Shown in pieces: positions 58,687 through 64,000 of a DNA stretch of 64,000 nucleotides. The notes beneath the pieces are model-generated. The model was not told the DNA's origin, ran no database searches, and saw only the letters and a list, made by a program, of their open reading frames with translations. This stretch comes from Petunia secreta. Taxonomy: Eukaryota > Streptophyta > Magnoliopsida > Solanales > Solanaceae. The translations under genes were made by a program, and so were the position numbers. How positions within the stretch are numbered: the stretch's first letter is position 1; each line of letters opens with the position of its first letter. The DNA lies in assembly GCA_029990175.1 (NCBI GenBank), contig JARKIP010000042.1, forward strand, positions 1,922,001 to 1,986,000. The letters run 5' to 3'.

Positions 58687-59292
58687 TGAATCACTCTTTC
58701 TTGAATGAGAATATGAGATTAGAGCTTAAAATATTATATAGAAGTAAAGGATAGTGATAGAGATGGAGTGTAAAATTAATTACCTTTCAGCTTCCTTGAT
58801 TAAATAGAGTTCCAGACTGATTAGGTTTCTTGAACGTTTCAAAATAGAGCCATTAGGATTAAGAGTTCAAGTGGAAGATGGAGTATGGAACGGTTCCTTG
58901 ATGGGACTGATTTCAGAGAGATAGAGTTTGAGTGAGATTTAAACTCGTCTAATTACCTGTGTTCTTCAAACTCTAATAATTTCTGAATAATAAAGTAGTA
59001 CATACATGAGAATGTGACAGGGAACAGTTCCCATATCCAATTTCAATCAAATTGCATAATCTGAAATTCTAAGAACATAAGAGTAACATCATTAAAATTT
59101 AGTAAGCTTAATTAGAAATCATGGCATAGAGTATATCATTAAGTATAGAACTGAGCTGAAAACTTCAAATTGACTTTAATAAAATTCATTTTTAAGCAAA
59201 ATTTTCTAGCCAATTTTTGAAGTAAAGCTGAGTAGACTTAGGTGAATTTAATCATCCCTAATTCTAATATGTTCCTTTCAAAATGATCTCAC

Positions 59293-60159
59293 TGATACGA
59301 CCCAGAATCCGGTTAGGCCGTGCAGGCACCCGACATCCTCCCCTAGACCCGTCGTACGAACCCTTACCAATTAAATTAGGAAAATAAATATAATAATTCA
59401 TAAATAAGGACAAGACTTAAAAAAAAAAACAGAGATACTGATACCTCTAAGCTGTAAAAAAGAAATTACATCTGACTACCCAATATACTAGGTTTAGGGC
59501 TATCCAGACTAGACATCTAAGAGTACAAAAGAAGATAGATATCTCCTGAAGGGAGCAAAATGCAGCTGAAATAATAAACAATAAACTAGTGGTCGTCTTG
59601 AATAAAAGCTGGCTCACCCTGACAGCTGAAGTCGTCTTCGCTCCTTAACAACGTGGGGAACTCAATCCTGGAGCGAACATGCCGCAACGATATAAACATA
59701 TGGATCAGGTTGCATGCCACAACAGTATAAATATATGGATCGGGTTGCACGCCGCAACGGTATGAATATGTGGGTCGATTGAACGTCGCAATAGTATAAA
59801 TATATGGATCGGGTTGCACGCTGAAATGGTATGAATATATGGATCGGTTGAACGTCACAATGGTATAAATATATGGATCGGGTTGCACGCCGCAACAGGA
59901 TGAATATATGAATCGGGTTGCACGCCGTAACAGGATGTCTTTATGATTGTTGATGTGGTCGGGATATCTATATGTTCTTGCTATCTTACGTTCCTGGTTG
60001 TTGATGAGTTTGTCATTTCATACGTGTTTCTAGTTATTATCTGACTCTGCCTTTTTATAATTTAAGTAAGAGGAATTTTTGTTTATTTGTTTCTCCTCCC
60101 TGGCTAGCTATCCTATTATTTGAGGTGGCTAGTTTGCCCCACTTATTGAGTTCTTTTGA
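59293..60159. mobile_element. Inserted repeat of uncertain class
   Basis: Starts TGATACGACCCAGAATCCGG, a theme (ACGACCC...) common at ends of Solanaceae LTR-type repeats, and interrupts the Sirevirus between RNase H and the downstream ORF. CTCAC precedes it (59288-59292) and follows it (60160-60164), but the right end lacks a CA, so the ends are tentative. Confidence 0.35.
59676..59935. repeat. Minisatellite, about 35-bp units, about seven copies
   Basis: Unit core GGATCGGGTTGCACGCCGCA followed by ACGGTATAAATATAT, with drift between copies (GGTCGATTGAACGTCGCA variants alternate). Because 35 is not a multiple of three, minus-strand frames shift between copies, but PDPYIYT-like repeats appear in translation; they are not evidence of a gene. 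Confidence 0.85.
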
Positions 60160-60194
60160 CTCACCCTTGTTTGTTGTTTGTTCTCATGTGAACA

Positions 60195-61328
60195 CTATAT
60201 AAAATAGCTACTATATACCAGAAATTCTATGATCTTGTACCTGCTCTCAAGACTCTTTTCTTTCCCAAACCATTTTTGCAATATCAAATTCAGGTTTAAA
60301 GTTGCTTCAATATCATTTGTTGGAGGTTTTTCTCCAGAAGGTAGCACAATATTCTTCTTTGGAATTTTTGGAACATGGCTTAATGCAAGCCGTCCTTCTG
60401 GATGTTGAAGCCAGCCCCTTTCATGGCAAGCCGTCCTTCGGGATGTTGAAGCCATCTTTTGAATTTCTTTCTCCGGCTTGGAGTTCGACAAGAGCAGTTT
60501 GATCCAGTAACCAGATAAAATATCAGAAATTTGTTTATCAATAGGACAAAAGGCTATAGTGATCAAACCCTTCGCATAATTATCCCTCAAGAAATGGTGT
60601 CTTATATCAATGTGTTTAGTTCTTTTGTGATGCACAAGATTCTTTATCATGCTAATTGCACTAGTGTTATCACAATAGATAGGAACTGTTGCTACATAAA
60701 CACCAAAATCTTGTAATTACTGCTTAATCCACAACAATTGTGAACAACATGAGGCAGCTGCCACATACTCAGCCTCTGCAGTGGAAAGTGCCACTGAATT
60801 TTGTTTCTTGGTTCCCCATGAAACCGAACACTCACCAAGAAAATGTGTCATACCTGAGGTACTTTTTCTATCAACAAGAAAACCTGCATAGTCAGCATCA
60901 GTATACCCAACAAGATTAAAATTACTACCTTTTGGGTACCAAAGTCCCAAGGAACCTGTTCGTTTCAGATATCTTAATATCCTTTTAACAGCTTTCAAAT
61001 GAGATTCCTTAGGATCTAACTGAAACCTTGAACATAAGCCAACACTAAACACAACGTCAGGTCTACTAGTTGTTAAATAAAGCAAAGAACCAATCATGAC
61101 TCTATACATTTTTTGATCAACTGAAATGCCATGTTCATCAAGATCTAATTTAGCAGCAGTGGCAATTGGTGTATCAATTTCCTTAGCTTTATCCGTGTCA
61201 AACCTTTTAAGTAGTTCCTTAACATATTTTTGTTGATGGATCATATTTCTATTTGAGGTTTGCTTGATTTGTAAACCCAAAAAGAAATTGAGTTCACCCA
61301 CCACGCTCATCTCAAACTCACTCCCCAT
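60195..61328 (-). pseudogene. Sirevirus late RT and RNase H
   Basis: Reads VGELNFFLGLQIKQ, SLLYLTTSRPDVVFSVGL, LKAVKRILRYLKRTGSLGL, GYTDADYAGFLVDRKSTSG, ALSTAEAEYVAAASCCSQ, then a TAA after WIKQ (60716-60719) where the family continues with Gln: one base change (CAA to TAA). RNase H resumes below it (VHHKRTKHIDIRHHFLRDNY, 60580-60640) and runs into foreign sequence after about 60530. Confidence 0.85.
60385..60454. repeat. 29-bp direct repeat, offset 41 bp
   Basis: GCAAGCCGTCCTTC.GGATGT followed by TGAAGCCA at 60385-60413 and 60426-60454, one mismatch. It sits in sequence that replaces the normal end of RNase H; origin unknown. Confidence 0.8.
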
Positions 61329-61359
61329 AAAGCTTGCAAATTTCTTACTCAGATTTTCA

Positions 61360-61882
61360 CAAGTAGCACAAAAAATTATATCATCTATATAAATTTGAAC
61401 AATTAAAAGATGTTACCTTTTTCTTTCAAAAACAGTGTGCTATCAATTTTACCTCTTTTATACCTAAGCTGAAGTAGGAATTTTGATAGACATTCATACA
61501 ATGCTTTTGGTGCCTGCTTGAGTCCATACAAGGCTTTGTTCAACTTCTACACATGTTCGGGGAACTGTTCATTCTCAAAACCTGGTGGTTATTTGACATA
61601 TACTTCCTCCTTTAAATAGTCATTCAGAAATATACTCTTAACATCCATCTGATGTAGAGTGAGATCCATATAAGTAGCAAAGGCTATAAAGAGTCTTATT
61701 GCTTCCAATCTTGCAACTAGAGCAAAAGTCTCATCATAGTCAATGCCCTCCTCTTGACTATACTCCTGAACGACCAATCTAGCTTTATTCCTAGTTACCA
61801 TACAATCCTCATCAAGTTTGTTCCTGAAAACTATTTTGTTCCTATGATGGACCTGTTCCTTGGTTTGGGTTCCAGATGCCAA
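61360..61882 (-). pseudogene. Sirevirus reverse transcriptase, early part
   Basis: Minus strand reads [37 protein letters not shown], then [19 protein letters not shown] (family MDVKSAFLNG). Catalytic YIDDI occurs near 61375-61395 in another frame. At least two frame breaks, at about 61580 and 61410. Confidence 0.82.
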
Positions 61883-62303
61883 ACTTGATTTCTTTGGAAT
61901 TGATTCAACTCCTCAAATTGTGATTCTTGACTGCTGATCTAGTTTGAATTCCAGAAGTCTTGTATGAGATTATCTAATCTACAGGATGTGAACCTTGATA
62001 CTTGTAAGGCTTGAGTATCAGACCATCTTCAAAAGTTCCTTGCTGAGGAACAGTTACTGATGTAGTAGCAGTACAGGTTTGAGAGATGGATCCATCATTT
62101 GTTCCCCCTATTTCTGTGCTAATTTTCTCAGTTCTATCTTGAGGATCAGTTCCTTGCAATTTACTTCTCACAGCATTCCCATCCAATGCCTACATTTGTT
62201 GAGGACCAGGTTCACCATGCCTTAGTATTCCAATTTCTTCATCTTCCTGTACATGTTCTTGTGACAAATTGTCAGATTCATCAAACTTAACATGCATGCT
62301 TTC

Positions 62304-62956
62304 TTACATCTTTGATGTTTTCTTGTTAAAGACTTTATAGGATTTACTGTTTGAAGAATAACCAACAAAGATTCCCTTATCACTTCTAGGATCAAATTTT
62401 CCTAAGGCATCTTTTCCATTGTTGTGTATAAAGCATTTACAACCAAAGGACCTAAGGTGTAAAATATTTGGTTTTCTTCCTTTAAGTAACTTATATGGTG
62501 TCTTTTCTATCAGTGGCCTTGTCATACACCTATTGATTGTGTAGTATGCAGTGTTAATAGCCTCAGTCCAAAAACTTTGTGGAAGATTCCCAGGCAGTAT
62601 CATAGTCCTAGCCATTTCTTCTAAGTTCCTATTTTTCCTTTCAACTACTCCATTTTGTTGTGGATTTCTAGGTGAAGAGAAGTTATGATCAATACTATTT
62701 TCATTGCAAAAGTTAAAAATATTAAATTCTCAAACTCAGTACCATGATCTGACCTTATAGCAACAGTATGACTATCTAGTGTTTTCTGAATTTTCTTAGC
62801 TAATATTGAAAATGCATTAAATGCTTCTTCCTTAGATGCAATAAAAAGAGTCCAAGTAAATCTGGAATAATCATCAACCAGTACCATAACATATTTCTTA
62901 CCTCTACGACTTATTGTTCTCATTTGTCCACAAAGATCCATATGGACCAGTTCCAA
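62304..62956 (-). pseudogene. Sirevirus integrase
   Basis: Core at 62645-62956: MELVHMDLCGQMRTISRRGK with the first Asp, KKYVMVLVDDYSRFTW and AIRSDHGTEFEN with the second Asp. The segment with the catalytic Glu is at the junction near 62640 (NGVVERKN-like, split by a frame break). The C-terminal part is 62304-62615 (FWTEAINTAYYTINRCM, SDKGIFVGYSSNSKSYKVFN). The stretch 61974-62186 is the integrase-RT linker. Confidence 0.85.
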
Positions 62957-63072
62957 AGGTTTGGTAGTACTGACCCGTTTCTTTGGTTTAAAGGATGACT
63001 TTACCTACTTCCCCCTAGCACAAGCACTACAAACTCTTTCTTCCTTAAACTTGATGTTAGGAAGTCCCATCA

Positions 63073-64000
63073 CTAAGTCATTAATTGCGAAAGACTAGCA
63101 TGACCAAGTCTTTTGTGCCATAGGAGGGGATCATTTTGCATTACACTTAGACAACTCATGCTGCCATCAGATAGTGTCAAAAGATCTACTTTATAGATAT
63201 TTCCATGCCTATTTCCTTGCAAAATAATCTCTCCGGAAGTTTGATTAGTCACAGTGCAACCAGTAGAAGAAAAATTAATATTATTACCTTTATCATACAA
63301 TTGAGATATACTCAATAAGCAATGCTTCAAACCATCTGCTAGAAACACATTATCTATGCTGTGTGAATCAGACCTACCTACCTTTTCCAATGCTAATTAT
63401 TTCCCCTTTCTTACTATTACCGAAGGAAACACTTCCTCCTTGAAAAGCTGGGAGTGAATGGAACAGTTCCTTGTGTTCTGTCATGTGCTTTGAGCAACTA
63501 CTATTCATGTACCATTTTGTGGCTCCTCACTTTCACTCCAGCCTGCAAAAAAAAAAAACACTAGGGGTTAATTTTAAGAACCCAAACTAGTTTGGGTCCC
63601 TTTCCTTTAACAAAAGGGTGAATTAAATCTCTCTTAGCCCAGAATGGCAATGCTTTCTTTGTGTGAACACTTTTCTTAGCCACATGTTTATAGGACCTGT
63701 TCCTTTGTGTAGCTTTTTCAAAATATTGACATTTTCTTTTCAACTGACCACTGTTTCCACACTGTATGCATAACTAATTTTCAGGAAGAGTTAGATACTT
63801 ACTCTTTGGATCCCATTTGGGAAACGACTGAGATTTCATAAATCCAATACCCTTCTTATTACTACTATGATTTTCATGTAACCATTCTAATGCTTCAGAG
63901 GACTTGTTCCATTTAACAAATTTGTTCAGTTCATCTTTGGTTTTAATCAAGTCCTCTTCCAAAGTTCTTATCTTTTCATTTTTCTTGTACAGTTCATCAA
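63073..64000 (-). pseudogene. Sirevirus gag C-terminus, protease region, pre-integrase
   Basis: Gag tail at 63774-64000 (PKSKYLTLPEN) and 63561-63743 (AKRDLIHPFVKGKGPKLVWV, the block typical of the Sirevirus gag-protease junction). Between them (63744-63773) the zinc knuckle reads with a stop where LCIQCG would lie. Downstream is the post-protease block 63073-63390 (VFLADGLKHCLLSISQL, then LWHKRLGHASLSQL, pre-integrase HxxxH). The protease core itself is obscured by breaks at 63390-63560. Confidence 0.8.

Larger units (their letters stand above)
56270..64000 (-). mobile_element. Sirevirus-like Ty1/copia element, decayed, runs off the right edge
   Basis: Minus-strand order gag (beyond 64000 to 63561), protease, integrase, RT, RNase H, then an extra ORF (58686-57531) and a polypurine tract (57290-57303) leading into the probable 3' LTR. 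An additional ORF between pol and the 3' LTR is a mark of the Sirevirus group. The 5' LTR is outside the window, so length and age cannot be read. A foreign repeat (about 59293-60159) interrupts the pol-ORF interval. The left limit is approximate. Confidence 0.75.

Noticed and set aside
59586..59895. Minus-strand ORFs with PDPYIYT-type repeats
   Set aside because: They arise from the minisatellite; frames drift between units and no start or domain supports a protein.
59288..60164. CTCAC as target duplication of the inserted repeat
   Set aside because: The five bases match, but the element would end in GA and not CA, and a five-base match near the ends is likely by chance; kept only as a tentative boundary.
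1..64000. tRNA, rRNA, CRISPR array or bacterial operon
   Set aside because: None was seen; tRNA-like matches are only retroelement primer-binding sites.

Overview
The window is nuclear DNA of a flowering plant: split genes with GT-AG introns, a berberine-bridge-enzyme-like gene, and layers of plant-type transposable elements (hAT, L1-type LINE, Helitron, Ty3/gypsy, Ty1/copia, Sirevirus, TRIM, SINE). The style of the Sirevirus and SINE-like sequences suggests Solanaceae, perhaps Nicotiana; that is an inference from family resemblance, not a proof. There are two host genes; almost everything else is mobile DNA or its debris.

Left block, 1-29373: one L1-type LINE on the + strand, split twice. 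A 4753-bp hAT element (1460-6212, exact 8-bp target duplication) sits in its 5' leader, and a 16363-bp Helitron (9832-26194) sits inside ORF2 between the endonuclease and reverse transcriptase. Removing the Helitron restores the LINE frame across the junction, which fixes both Helitron ends to the base. The Helitron carries an RPA70-like gene (nine exons, one internal stop) and a Rep/helicase gene (five exons resolved, one frame break at an A12 run). Its right part holds fragments of a second, related Helitron and an eroded earlier terminator. The LINE ends in an A39 tail at 29373.

Middle block, 29374-36992: a complete intronless berberine-bridge-enzyme-like oxidase gene (29560-31158, -), a 98-bp SINE-like insertion with a 19-bp target duplication, and a two-exon STE20-type pseudokinase gene (33988-35718, -) lacking the catalytic Asp residues.

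Right block, 36998-64000: a non-autonomous Ty3/gypsy element (36998-49375, -, GTGTT target duplication, about 1236-bp LTRs) interrupted by a 5860-bp single-LTR-like insertion (40561-46420, CCTGG target duplication). Next comes a decayed Ty1/copia element (49620-55552, -) whose left LTR is split by a 466-bp TRIM (49723-50188). Last is a decayed Sirevirus-like copia element (about 56270 to beyond 64000, -) with an extra ORF downstream of pol and an inserted minisatellite-bearing repeat.

Insertion order read from the nesting: LINE before hAT and before Helitron; gypsy before its inserted LTR; copia before TRIM. No bacterial operon, CRISPR array, rRNA or tRNA gene was seen.
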